Assembly: GCF_024642165.1 (NCBI RefSeq)
Contig: NZ_JAHEBP010000008.1
Location: 1-34,788 of the forward strand
DNA length: 34,788 bases
Reading direction: 5' to 3'
Origin: Demequina sp.
GTDB taxonomy: Bacteria; Actinomycetota; Actinomycetes; Actinomycetales; Demequinaceae
Under the pieces are notes generated by a model. It was not told the origin of the DNA. It saw nothing but the letters and a program-made list of their open reading frames with translations, and did no database searches. Made by a program: the position numbers and the translations under genes. This document shows, one piece after another, positions 1 through 8,700 of the stretch; positions within the stretch are counted from its first letter, which is position 1; each line of letters begins with the position of its first letter.

Positions 1-201
1 GAGGTCGAGTGCGAGATCCGGCACAAGGGCCCGTCGATCGAGGACCGGACGCCCGTGGGCAGGGCGAACCGGTACCGTGAGGTGCTGACGGCGGTGAGCG
101 CGCGGCGCATCCGAAGCAGGATGTCCTCCACGCGAAGCGCCGTCGGCCATCGCCTCCGTCCGCATCGTGGGGAGGCCTCGACCGCGAGGGAGGACGCGTG
201 A
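1..201 (+). CDS. 3' end of an unrecognised gene (partial)
   Basis: Frame 1 is open from the left edge of the window to a TGA at 199-201, giving about 66 residues. The tail is rich in Arg, Ser and Glu, and I recognise no domain in it. Its stop overlaps the GTG start of pheA in a GTGA arrangement, which is typical of translational coupling and is the main reason to think the frame is real. The frame could also be open by chance, because high-GC DNA has few stops. No function is proposed. Confidence 0.35.
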   Translation, partial: EVECEIRHKGPSIEDRTPVGRANRYREVLTAVSARRIRSRMSSTRSAVGHRLRPHRGEASTAREDA

Positions 202-1127
202 CGCGACCGCGCTACGCCTACCTGGGACCCGCCGGCACCTTCACCGAGGCGGCCCTGCGCGCCATGGTCGACGCCTCCGAGGTCGAGATGGTCCCCACGG
301 TTGACGTGCTCACGGCGCTGACAGCGGTGCGCGAGGGCGACGTCGATCACGCGATCGTCGCGATCGAGAACACCGTCGAGGGAGGCGTCACCGCCACCCT
401 CGACACCCTGGCCAGCGGCGCGCCGCTGGTGATCCTCGGCGAGGTGGTGCTGCCCGTCGCCTTCGACCTGGTCGCTCGGCCGGGTACCACGATCGACGGG
501 ATCCGCGCGGTGGCCGCGCACTCCCACGGGCTGGCCCAGTGCCGCCGGTGGCTCGGCGTGCGACTCCCGGGTGCCGTGCAGGTCTCCGCGACCTCCAACT
601 CCGCCGCCGCCCGCAACCTCCTGGAGGGCGCGGACTACGACGCCGCGCTGGCCCCGCCCGGGCTGGGCGAGCGGCTCGGCCTCGAGGTGCTCGCGACCGC
701 GGTGGCGGACAACCCGCACGCCGCGACCCGGTTCGTGAAGGTGGGACGGCCCGCAGCGGTGCCCGCGCCTACGGGTGCGGACAAGACCACCCTGGTGGTC
801 CATCTGCCCGACGACCGCGCGGGTGCGCTGCTGTCGATGCTTGAGCAGTTCGCCGCGCGCGGCGTCAACCTCTCCCGGATCGAGAGCCGGCCGCGCAGCG
901 ACAGGCCGGGCGAGTACAGCTTCTCCATCGACGCGCTGGGTCACGTCGACGAGCCGCGCATGGCCGAGGCGCTGATGGGCCTGCGGCGCACCAACCCGGT
1001 GGTGGTGTTCCTGGGCTCCTACCCGGCGGCAACGGGCTACCCGACGCCGGTGTCGGACGGCACCTCTGCCGAGGACTTCGCCGAGGCGCGCTCCTGGGTG
1101 AACGGCATCAGGTCGGGGCGCTTCTAA
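198..1127 (+). CDS. pheA: Prephenate dehydratase
   Basis: Converts prephenate to phenylpyruvate, the committed step of phenylalanine synthesis, in the cytoplasm. The 309-residue protein has a periplasmic-binding-like catalytic part (about 1-190) opening with YLGPAGTFTEAA and carrying the catalytic TRF motif at about 177-179. A C-terminal ACT domain (about 195-275) has the GALL (about 209) and ESRP (about 229-232) motifs that bind phenylalanine for feedback inhibition. The length suits the monofunctional actinobacterial form with no chorismate mutase domain. The GTG start is chosen because GGGAGG lies just upstream and the start overlaps the upstream stop by 4 bp. The 3' end overlaps the convergent lipid kinase gene by 4 bp. 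Confidence 0.95.
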   Translation: MTRPRYAYLGPAGTFTEAALRAMVDASEVEMVPTVDVLTALTAVREGDVDHAIVAIENTVEGGVTATLDTLASGAPLVILGEVVLPVAFDLVARPGTTIDGIRAVAAHSHGLAQCRRWLGVRLPGAVQVSATSNSAAARNLLEGADYDAALAPPGLGERLGLEVLATAVADNPHAATRFVKVGRPAAVPAPTGADKTTLVVHLPDDRAGALLSMLEQFAARGVNLSRIESRPRSDRPGEYSFSIDALGHVDEPRMAEALMGLRRTNPVVVFLGSYPAATGYPTPVSDGTSAEDFAEARSWVNGIRSGRF

Positions 1128-2323
1128 CCGTCGGTTCCGGCCGCCGCGCCCGGCGTTGCACCCTGCTGCGCGGCGCCCTTCACCGTCGAGGCCGGCACGC
1201 GCAGCACGAGCGCGCCGGCGTCCACCTCCGCGCGGATGCGGGTCGCACGTCCCATCGACTCGCCGTCGACCTGCACCTTCTGGGCCTCGCGGACCTTGAT
1301 GTCGACGCGTTCGCCGCGCACGTGGTCGATCCGCGAGGTCTTCCAGGTTCTTATCACCCACGGATCCCGGATGCCCGCGCCCTGCGCCATGACGGTGCCG
1401 AAGAGCTCGGACCAGCCCACGATGCCGCCGCGCGCGTCGATCGAGGCGACGTCGATCTTGCCGTCGTCGAAGCTCGCGTCGGGAATCAACTGGATCCCCG
1501 CGGGCAGACGTCCCACGTTCGCGAGCAGCACGGTGCGCATGTGGCTCACCACCGGCTCACCGCCGTCGACCGAGATGGTGGCCTCCATGCGCTTGCCCAT
1601 GTGCCGGACCGCGGCGAAGAAGTACGCGACCCAACCCAGCCGCTTCTTCAGCTGGTCGTCCGCGCCGGCGACCATCTCCGCGTCCAGGCCCGCGCCCGCG
1701 ATCACCAGGAAGATGTGGCGCTCGCCGTCGCCGTCGCCGTTGGGGGTGCGGCTCAACTCCAGCCACCCCACGTCAGAGGTGCGTTCGGCGCCCTCGAGCG
1801 CCGTGCGCAGCAGTGCGGCGGTGTCGCCGAGCGGCAGGTCGAGGTTGCGCGCGAACAGATTGCCGGTGCCGATCGGCATGATCGCCATGGGCACGCCCGT
1901 TCCCGCCAGCGCCTCGGCGACGGCGCGCACCGTGCCATCGCCGCCCACGGCGACCACCACATCGGCGCCGGCCGCCACCGCCGCCCGCGCCTGGCCCACG
2001 CCCGGGTCCTCGGCCGTGGTGTAGAACCACATCGGCTGCGGAAGGTAGCGGATCGCGCACGCGCGCAGCGCCTGTTCGCGCAGCTCCGCGACGCCCGGCT
2101 TGGTCGGGTTGGCGATGAACGCCACCCGCTCCTGGGCGTCGGTCCGCTGGGTCGCGGCACCGAGCTCCATCTGGGGCAGGGGCCGGATGCGCAGGATGCG
2201 TCGCCACACCGCCGGAACCGCCACCGGATCCCGCACACCCAGACGCCGGGTCATCGTGATCGCGAGCGAGAGCGCGATCAGGGCGACCACCAGCGCGGAT
2301 AGCGCGAGGATCAGGGTGGGCAT
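1124..2323 (-). CDS. Diacylglycerol kinase family lipid kinase
   Basis: A 399-residue member of the DAGK catalytic-domain family (YegS/LCB5/DgkB-like), which phosphorylates diacylglycerol or a related lipid. Residues about 3-23 form one hydrophobic segment that probably anchors it to the membrane. The nucleotide-binding signature GGDGT lies at about 127-131 and GTGN at about 152-155; the beta-rich C-terminal domain typical of the family follows. The substrate cannot be told from sequence. The start has a TAGGCT -10 six bases upstream and no Shine-Dalgarno sequence, so the mRNA is probably leaderless. The gene is divergent from serS and convergent with pheA. Confidence 0.88.
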   Translation of the reverse strand: MPTLILALSALVVALIALSLAITMTRRLGVRDPVAVPAVWRRILRIRPLPQMELGAATQRTDAQERVAFIANPTKPGVAELREQALRACAIRYLPQPMWFYTTAEDPGVGQARAAVAAGADVVVAVGGDGTVRAVAEALAGTGVPMAIMPIGTGNLFARNLDLPLGDTAALLRTALEGAERTSDVGWLELSRTPNGDGDGERHIFLVIAGAGLDAEMVAGADDQLKKRLGWVAYFFAAVRHMGKRMEATISVDGGEPVVSHMRTVLLANVGRLPAGIQLIPDASFDDGKIDVASIDARGGIVGWSELFGTVMAQGAGIRDPWVIRTWKTSRIDHVRGERVDIKVREAQKVQVDGESMGRATRIRAEVDAGALVLRVPASTVKGAAQQGATPGAAAGTDG

Positions 2324-2329
2324 GAGGAG

Positions 2330-2354
2330 AGCCTACGTCCCGCGTCGATAGACT
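2330..2354. promoter_or_regulatory. Back-to-back leaderless promoters for the lipid kinase gene and serS
   Basis: On the minus strand TAGGCT (2330-2335) ends 6 nt before the lipid kinase ATG. On the plus strand TAGACT (2349-2354) ends 7 nt before the serS ATG. Both fit the actinobacterial TANNNT -10 box, and the spacing puts the transcription start at or next to the start codon. Neither gene has a ribosome binding site. The whole intergenic region is 38 bp, so the two promoters overlap and may compete. Confidence 0.6.
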
Positions 2355-2361
2355 GGCGCCC

Positions 2362-3633
2362 ATGATCGACCTCAAGCTGCTGCGCACGCAACCCGACGTG
2401 GTGAGGGCCAGCCAGTCCGCCCGCGGCGAGGATCCCGGCGTGGTCGACGAGGTGCTCGCGGCGGACGCCGCCAGCCGCGCGGCGCTCCAGGGGTTCGAGG
2501 CGGCCCGCGCCGAGCAGAAGGCGCTGGGCAAGGATGTCGCACGCGCGTCGGGCGAGGAGAAGCAGGCGCTGCTCGTCCGCACCCGCGAGCTTGCCGCGCG
2601 TGTCAAGGAGCTGCAGGCCGCAGCCGACGCCGCGGGCGTCACGGCGTCGGATCTGGCGCGGTCGCTGGGCAACATCCCCGAGCCGGGAGTCCCCGTGGGC
2701 GGCGAGCAGGACTTCACCGTGCTGCGGCAGGTGGGCGCGGTGCGCGACCTTTCCGCCGAGGGAGTGACGGTCCGCGACCACCTCGAGCTGGGCGAGGGGC
2801 TCAGGGCCATCGACATGGAGCGCGGCGCCAAGGTCTCCGGCGCACGCTTCTACTTCCTCACGGGGATCGGGGCGCGGCTCGAGCTCGCCATCCTCAACGC
2901 CGCGATGGCAGCCGCGCTCGACGCGGGCTTCACGCCCATGATGACGCCCACCCTGGTGCGGCCCGAGGTCATGGCGGGCACCGGATTCCTGGGCCAGCAC
3001 TCGGACGAGATCTACCGCCTCGAACGCGACGATCTGTATCTGACGGGAACCTCGGAGGTGGCGCTCGCGGGATACCACTCCGGCGAGATCCTCGACCTTG
3101 ACGCCGGGCCGCTGCGCTACGCGGGCTGGAGCGCGTGCTACCGCCGTGAGGCGGGTTCCGCGGGCCGCGACACTCGCGGCATCATCCGGGTGCACCAGTT
3201 CCACAAGGTCGAGATGTTCACCTACTGCCGGCCGGAGGACGCCGCCGCCGAGCACGCCCGATTCCTCGAGACGGAGGAGCGCATGCTGCAGGCGCTCGAG
3301 TTGCCCTACCGGGTGATCGACACCGCCGCAGGCGACCTGGGCTCCAGCGCGGCTCGCAAATTCGACTGCGAGGCATGGCTGCCGAGTCAGGAGCGGTGGA
3401 TGGAGGTCACCTCGACGTCGAACTGCACCACCTACCAGGCGCGACGTCTTGGAATTCGCGAGCGCCGGGAGGGCGGCACGGAGCCGGTCGCGACCGTGAA
3501 CGGCACCATCGGCACCACCCGCTGGCTGGTCGCCCTGCTCGAGAACCACCAGCAGCCCGACGGCTCGGTGCACGTGCCCGAGCTGCTGCGCCCGTACCTG
3601 GGCGGGCTCGAGGTGCTGGAGCCGGCGCTCTGA
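2362..3633 (+). CDS. serS: Serine--tRNA ligase
   Basis: Charges tRNA-Ser with serine in the cytoplasm; a class II synthetase. The 423 residues comprise the N-terminal two-helix coiled-coil arm that grips the long variable arm of tRNA-Ser (about 1-110) and the class II core. Visible core motifs are the serine-binding TSE (about 230), motif 2 around [20 protein letters not shown] (about 259-278), and motif 3 around [14 protein letters not shown] near residue 385. The length is normal for bacterial SerRS. No Shine-Dalgarno sequence precedes the ATG; a TAGACT box 7 nt upstream implies a leaderless transcript. Two of its tRNA-Ser substrates are encoded at 13381 and 13559. Confidence 0.97.
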   Translation: MIDLKLLRTQPDVVRASQSARGEDPGVVDEVLAADAASRAALQGFEAARAEQKALGKDVARASGEEKQALLVRTRELAARVKELQAAADAAGVTASDLARSLGNIPEPGVPVGGEQDFTVLRQVGAVRDLSAEGVTVRDHLELGEGLRAIDMERGAKVSGARFYFLTGIGARLELAILNAAMAAALDAGFTPMMTPTLVRPEVMAGTGFLGQHSDEIYRLERDDLYLTGTSEVALAGYHSGEILDLDAGPLRYAGWSACYRREAGSAGRDTRGIIRVHQFHKVEMFTYCRPEDAAAEHARFLETEERMLQALELPYRVIDTAAGDLGSSAARKFDCEAWLPSQERWMEVTSTSNCTTYQARRLGIRERREGGTEPVATVNGTIGTTRWLVALLENHQQPDGSVHVPELLRPYLGGLEVLEPAL

Positions 3634-3666
3634 GGCCGCGGCGCGCCGGTCCCCGGCCCCGCGCCC

Positions 3667-3688
3667 GGCGCCGCTCGTGCGCGGCGCC
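3667..3688 (+). terminator. Hairpin after serS
   Basis: GGCGCCGC and GCGGCGCC form a perfect 8-bp stem around a 6-nt loop, 33 bp past the serS stop. No U-tract follows, so it may be a weak terminator or an mRNA stabiliser. It lies just before the -10 box of the next gene. Confidence 0.45.
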
Positions 3689-3694
3689 GCACCG

Positions 3695-3700
3695 TAGGGT
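3695..3700 (+). promoter_or_regulatory. -10 box (TAGGGT) of a leaderless promoter for the HAD gene
   Basis: TAGGGT ends 6 nt before the ATG at 3707, the spacing expected when transcription starts at the start codon. No Shine-Dalgarno sequence is present. The arrangement matches those of serS and the lipid kinase gene. Confidence 0.5.
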
Positions 3701-3706
3701 CGAGCC

Positions 3707-4561
3707 ATGACCCCTCGCGAGCTGCGCCCGCCCCTCGCGATCGACGCCTGGCGACTGGTGGGCCTCGATATCGACGGCACGCTCATGCACTGGGGCGGCG
3801 ACATGTCGGACGTGGTGATCGACGCCGTGGAGCGGGCGCGCATGTGCCGCAACCACGTGGTCCTCGCGACGGGCCGGAACATCGTGGGCACGCTTCCGGT
3901 CGCGGAGCGCCTGGGCATCCGCAGGGGGTGGGCGGTGTGCTCCAACGGCGCCGTCACGGTGCGGCTGAACCCCGCGGCGACCGGCGGCTACGACATCGTG
4001 GAGAAGGTGACCTTCAACCCACGCGCGGCACTGGAGCTGATCCGCGAGGAGATGCCCGACGCCTACTACGCGGTCGAGGATCTGGGAGTGGGCTTCCTGG
4101 TCAACCGCGAATTCCCCGAGGGCGAACTGGTGGGCCGCCAGCGGGTGGTCGAGGACTTCGACGAGCTGTGTCACGACGAGGCCACACGCGTCGTCATCCG
4201 CGCTCCGGGGGTGGACGTCACCCACTTCGACGCGCTGGTGCACCGCATCGGCCTCAACGACGTCACCTACGCCGTGGGCTACTCGGCCTGGCTCGACCTC
4301 ACCCCGCCCGGCGTGTCCAAGGCCTCCGCGCTCGAGATGCTGCGGCGTCAGCTGGGCGTGTATCCGGACCACACCGTGGCGGTGGGGGACGGTAACAACG
4401 ACATCGAGATGCTGCGATGGGCGGGGCAGTCGGCCGCCATGGGCACCGCGCCCGACCACGTGAAGGCCGCTGCGGATGAGGTGGTGGGCTCCGTGGGGGA
4501 GGACGGGGTCCTCACCGTGCTGGACCGGCTCATCGACCCGGAGCGCCTCGCCGTGCTGTGA
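3707..4561 (+). CDS. Cof-type HAD family phosphatase
   Basis: A 284-residue haloacid dehalogenase superfamily hydrolase of the Cof/subfamily IIB type, which dephosphorylates small phosphorylated metabolites in the cytoplasm. Motif I is DIDGTL (nucleophile D21, acid/base D23); motif IV is GDGNNDIEML near residue 227, with the two Mg-binding aspartates. The central insert (about 85-190) is the substrate-selecting cap. The serS-HAD order is common in actinobacteria, but the substrate cannot be inferred from it. The gene is convergent with the quinone oxidoreductase, with a 15-bp gap. Confidence 0.9.
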   Translation: MTPRELRPPLAIDAWRLVGLDIDGTLMHWGGDMSDVVIDAVERARMCRNHVVLATGRNIVGTLPVAERLGIRRGWAVCSNGAVTVRLNPAATGGYDIVEKVTFNPRAALELIREEMPDAYYAVEDLGVGFLVNREFPEGELVGRQRVVEDFDELCHDEATRVVIRAPGVDVTHFDALVHRIGLNDVTYAVGYSAWLDLTPPGVSKASALEMLRRQLGVYPDHTVAVGDGNNDIEMLRWAGQSAAMGTAPDHVKAAADEVVGSVGEDGVLTVLDRLIDPERLAVL

Positions 4562-4576
4562 GCCGTGCGCCGGCGC

Positions 4577-5539
4577 TCACGCCACGGTGAGCACCAGCTT
4601 GCCGAACACCTCGCCGGATTCGAGGGCACGATGCGCGTCCGCGGCGCGGTCGAGCGGAAAGGTCGCATGGACCACCGGTCGGACGCGGCGAGGGACCAGT
4701 GGCCACACGTCCTCGCGCACCCGGGCCACGATCGCCGTGCGCTCCGCGAGCGGCCTTCCCCGCAGCGCGGTGCCGATGATGCGGGCGCGCTTCGCCAGCA
4801 GCGCGCCCAGGTCGAGATCACCGCGCGAGCCGCCCTGCAGCCCGATCACCACCAGCCTGCCGCCGGTCCGCAGCGCCGACAGGTTGGCGTCCAGGTAGGC
4901 CGCCCCCATCACGTCGAGGATCACGTCCGCGCCGCCCAGCTCGCGAACCTTCGCCGCCCAGTCGCCGTCGCGGTGGTCCAACCCTGCGTCGGCACCCAGT
5001 TCCACGCACCGCCGCACCCGGTCCGGTCCGCCGGCCGTCGCCACCACGCGCATGCCCCGCGCCTTCGCGATCTGGATCGCCGCGGTGCCGATCCCGCCCG
5101 AGCCGCCGTGCACCAGCAGGGTCTCCCCGGCGCGCGCGTGCGCCACGTCAAGGTTCGAGACCACGGTGCACGCGGCCTCGACCAGCGACGCCCCGTCGAC
5201 GTCGGACACGCCGGGCGGAAGCGGGAGCACGAGCCCGGAGTCGACCGCGACGAACTCGGCATACCCGCCGCCGGGAACCAGGGCGCAGACGCGATCGCCC
5301 ACGCTCCATGGGGACTGCGCGCCGGCCTCGGCAACGGTGCCGGCCACCTCCAAGCCGGGCCACGCGGGAGCTCCCGGAGGCGGAGCGTAGCGGCCCTCGC
5401 GCTGCAGGACGTCCGCCCGGTTGACTCCGGCGGCTGTGATTCTGATCACAGCGTCATGAGGGCCCGGTTGCGGCACAGGCGCATCTACCAGGAGTAACGC
5501 CTCCGGCCCTCCCGGTGAGGGCGCGATCACGACCTTCAT
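4577..5539 (-). CDS. Quinone oxidoreductase (zinc-less MDR, PIG3-like)
   Basis: A cytoplasmic NAD(P)H-dependent oxidoreductase of the medium-chain dehydrogenase/reductase superfamily, closest to the quinone oxidoreductase/PIG3 branch. The 320 residues start MKVVIAPSPGGPEALLL. GVNRADVLQREGRYAPPPG is the hallmark N-terminal stretch, and HGGSGGIGTAAIQIAKARG is the Rossmann nucleotide-binding motif. The catalytic zinc ligands of alcohol dehydrogenases are not apparent. The frame is open upstream to 5566, but the start at 5539 is preferred because GGAG sits 7 nt before its ATG. A promoter is visible at 5562-5590. The physiological quinone is unknown. Confidence 0.88.
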   Translation of the reverse strand: MKVVIAPSPGGPEALLLVDAPVPQPGPHDAVIRITAAGVNRADVLQREGRYAPPPGAPAWPGLEVAGTVAEAGAQSPWSVGDRVCALVPGGGYAEFVAVDSGLVLPLPPGVSDVDGASLVEAACTVVSNLDVAHARAGETLLVHGGSGGIGTAAIQIAKARGMRVVATAGGPDRVRRCVELGADAGLDHRDGDWAAKVRELGGADVILDVMGAAYLDANLSALRTGGRLVVIGLQGGSRGDLDLGALLAKRARIIGTALRGRPLAERTAIVARVREDVWPLVPRRVRPVVHATFPLDRAADAHRALESGEVFGKLVLTVA

Positions 5540-5561
5540 GGGTAGTTCTCCGCTATTCCCC

Positions 5562-5590
5562 GTCATAGTTGGGACCTAATACCCTCTCAA
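5562..5590 (-). promoter_or_regulatory. Housekeeping-type promoter of the quinone oxidoreductase gene
   Basis: Reading the minus strand, TTGAGA (5585-5590) is followed after exactly 17 bp by TATGAC (5562-5567). This is a good match to the principal sigma factor consensus. It leaves a leader of about 20 nt that carries the GGAG ribosome binding site. Confidence 0.55.
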
Positions 5591-5614
5591 ACTACAACTC
5601 GCGTGGATGCGGGC

Positions 5615-5641
5615 TCAGGTTTACGGGCGCACGGCCGATAG
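5615..5641 (+). promoter_or_regulatory. Sigma-28 (FliA/SigD/WhiG)-type promoter for the conservon
   Basis: TCAGGTTT, exactly 11 nt, then GCCGATAG. The E. coli FliA consensus is TAAAGTTT-N11-GCCGATAA, so the -35 matches 6 of 8, the -10 matches 7 of 8, and the spacing is exact. It would give a leader of roughly 70 nt before the kinase ATG at 5717. The match is seen directly; use by a motility or sporulation-type sigma factor is inferred. Confidence 0.6.
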
Positions 5642-5716
5642 ACCAGGGGAGCGGCCGCTCGACATCCATGCACGGAGGCGTTCGTCGTGCACGACGGCTC
5701 GTGAGGGGAAGGTTTC

Positions 5717-8700
5717 ATGCTCCAGAGGCTCGGCATCCGGGGAAAGCTCCTGGCCGTCGTCATGGTGCCCGTGCTGGTGCTCGTGGTTGCCGTGGGGTAC
5801 ATCTCCGTGACCTCCGTCGCCGAGTATCGAGCATCCGCGAACGCCCAGGAGCTGATCGACACCCTGGGTGCCGCGAGGGAGACCGAGGCCGACCTTCAGA
5901 CGGAGCGGCGCGCCGCGATGAACTTCGTCGACATCGTCCAGAGCTCCACCGAGAGCCTGGCGGAGTCGCGCGCCGAGGTGGCGACGCGCTTCGAGACGTT
6001 CGCGCGGGTGGCCGATGCCGCAGATACCGCTGAGGCCGACAAGCTCTACGCGGATACCGTCGCAGCGTTGGGCGGGGTCGGCGGGGACACGCTGGCCGCG
6101 GAGCGCGCCGTCAAGGTCATCGCGCCGGAGGCGGCGGGGGACTGGCTGCAGTTCCCCACGGACGACGAGATCGCGACCATGGATGCCGGCTACGCCGACG
6201 CGGCCGCCGAGCTGGACGCGCTGGGAGCGGGAGCGCCGGATGGCCTCCAGAACTCGCTGGCGGCCCTCGCGTTCGCCGTACGCGACGAGGCGTCGCAGGC
6301 GCACACCCTCATGGTGGACCCGCAGGCCTTCCAGGCGACGCTCGAGACCACCTTCCCCGCGGTGGACAGCGGCTTCGACGGCATTCGGGACGCGGCGGCC
6401 CAGGTGGACCAGACCCCGGAGAACGCCCAGGCGCTCGCCGCGGTCGCCGCCGGCTCCGAGCTGCGCGCGGCGCTGCCGGAGATCCGCGCCGCGGTGCGGT
6501 CCGCGCAGACCTCGCCGGCCTCGGTCATCAGCTTCTACACCGAGGTGGTGGACACCTTCGTAGGTGCCGCGGACGCGGTCGCCGTCGCCATCCCCGACCG
6601 CGCGATCGTGGCATCGATCCAGGCCTACGGAGCCCTCGACACCTTCATGGAGAAGATGCAGTTTGAGGGCGTCTCCTTCGAACAGCTGATCCGCAGGGGC
6701 CAGTTCGTCACGGCCGAGATCGCGTCGACGCGCAACATCGTCGAGCGGCAGCGCATCGCACTCGAGCAGGCCCAGAGCCGCGGGCTCGGCATGCAGCCCG
6801 CGCTCGCGGTGCCGGAGATCGGCGCGACCGACACGACCACCGGCAGCTCGTTCGCCCAGATCGAGGGTTCGATCCTTGGCGGCCTGGACTCGTCGCTGAT
6901 CGCGGCTCGATCCGCGAACTGGCCCGAGAAGGTCGACGGCGAGCTCGCCCAGTATGAGCCGCTGCGCGAGCAGGCGTGGAACCTTACTGCGGAGCGCGCC
7001 TCGACCAACACGTCGAACGCGCTCACCGCGTCGATCGTGACCATCGCGCTCGGGATCCTCGCCATCGTCGCGTCCCTCGTCATCACCTTCATCATCGCCC
7101 GCCGCATCGTCAACCCGCTGCGGCGCCTGACCACCACGGCGACGGCCGTCCGCGAGGAGCTGCCGCGACTGGTCGAGAGGGTGGCGATGCCCGGCGAGCA
7201 GGTGGACGCCGCCGAGGTCCAGATCCCGGTGGAGTCCACGGACGAGGTGGGTCGCCTCGCGGAGGCGTTCAACGGGGTCAACGCCGCCACGCTCGAGATC
7301 GCCCGCGAGCAGGCCGCGCTGCGTGCCTCGATCTCGGAGATGTTCGTCAACGTCGCCCGCCGCGACCAGGTGCTGCTCAACCGTCAGCTCTCGAGCATCG
7401 ACGAGATGGAGCGTGCGGAGGACGACCCGACGCGCCTCACCAAGCTGTTCGCGCTGGACCACCTCGCGACGCGCATGCGCCGCAACTCAGAGTCGCTCCT
7501 GGTACTCGCCGGCATCGACACCGGACGCCGCCTGCGCCGGCCGATGCCCCTGTCCGACGTGGTCCGCACCGCTTCCTCTGAGATCGAGCTCTACGAGCGG
7601 ATCGACCTCGACCTGGTGGTGGACCCGGCGATGCTGGGTCACCAGGCGCTCACCGCCGCACACCTGTTCGCCGAGCTGCTGGAGAACGCGACGGTGTTCT
7701 CCGACCCCGGGTCGCGGGTGACCGTGCGCACCGGACGGACCCCGGACGGCTTCACGGTCGAGGTGATCGACTCGGGGATCGGGATGACGCCTGCGGAGCT
7801 TGCCGAGGCCAACAGCCGCGTCATCTCGTCGGCGGCGTCGGAGATCCTGGGCGCGCAGCGCCTCGGCCTGTTCGTGGTGGGACGCATCGCCCGACGCATC
7901 GGCGCCCAGGTGGCGATCCGGACCCAGGAGGGTCGCGGCTCGGTGGCCACCGTGCTGCTGCCCGTGACGCTGTTCGAGGCGGCCCCGGAGGATGCGCCCG
8001 CCGTGGAGCCCGTCATGGATCCTGCCGCGGTGTCCGCTCCGGAGCTCGTGGCCACGCTCGACGAGCTCGGCGTGGCCGAGACGGCCGCCAATGTGCTCGA
8101 TCACACGGACCTTGCGAGCCACCCGGACCAGGCCGAGCCGCTGGGGGAGGACGATTCGATCCCCATGCCCGTGAGCCTCGGCGCGCTGATCGCGGCCGAC
8201 GCCGCAGTGGCGCCCGACTCGGAGCCCGTGTCCGGTGAAGAACTCACCGACGGCATGTCGAGCGCGGGCCTGCCCACGCGCCGTCGCCGAAGTGAGCCCG
8301 AGGATGGGGGCGCAGCCGACGAGCGCAACGTCATCGGCCTTCCCGTGCGCGCGACTGCCGATCAGCTGAGCGCCCTCGACGCCGAGTCGGCGTCCTTCAC
8401 CCCCACGGTGTCGCCCACCGAGGTGTCGCCCCAGACCCCCGAGCAGCGTGCGTCTGTCTTCCGCGGCTTCCGTGCCCGGGGCGGCGAGCCGGAGCCCGTG
8501 CCGTTCGACGAGGTCGACGCGTCGCCACGCCCGATGGCCGATGCCCTTGCCGTGCCTATGCTCGCGCCGGACGATGCGGCCGACGAAGTCGTCGACGCCC
8601 AGGACGAGTTCGCCCCGACCGAGGCGACCGAGCAGGAGCGCCCTGACGAGCCGGCGCTGCCCAGCGCGGCGGCTCTGGGCGGTGCATTCGCGGCCTTTGA

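Noticed and set aside
2324-2361. T-box or other leader riboswitch before serS
   Set aside because: Only 38 bp separate serS from the divergent gene and the transcript appears leaderless, so there is no room.
2311-3957. Long minus-strand open frame opposite serS
   Set aside because: Antisense shadow of a certain gene; the His/Arg/Gly-rich composition is the usual reverse-strand artefact.
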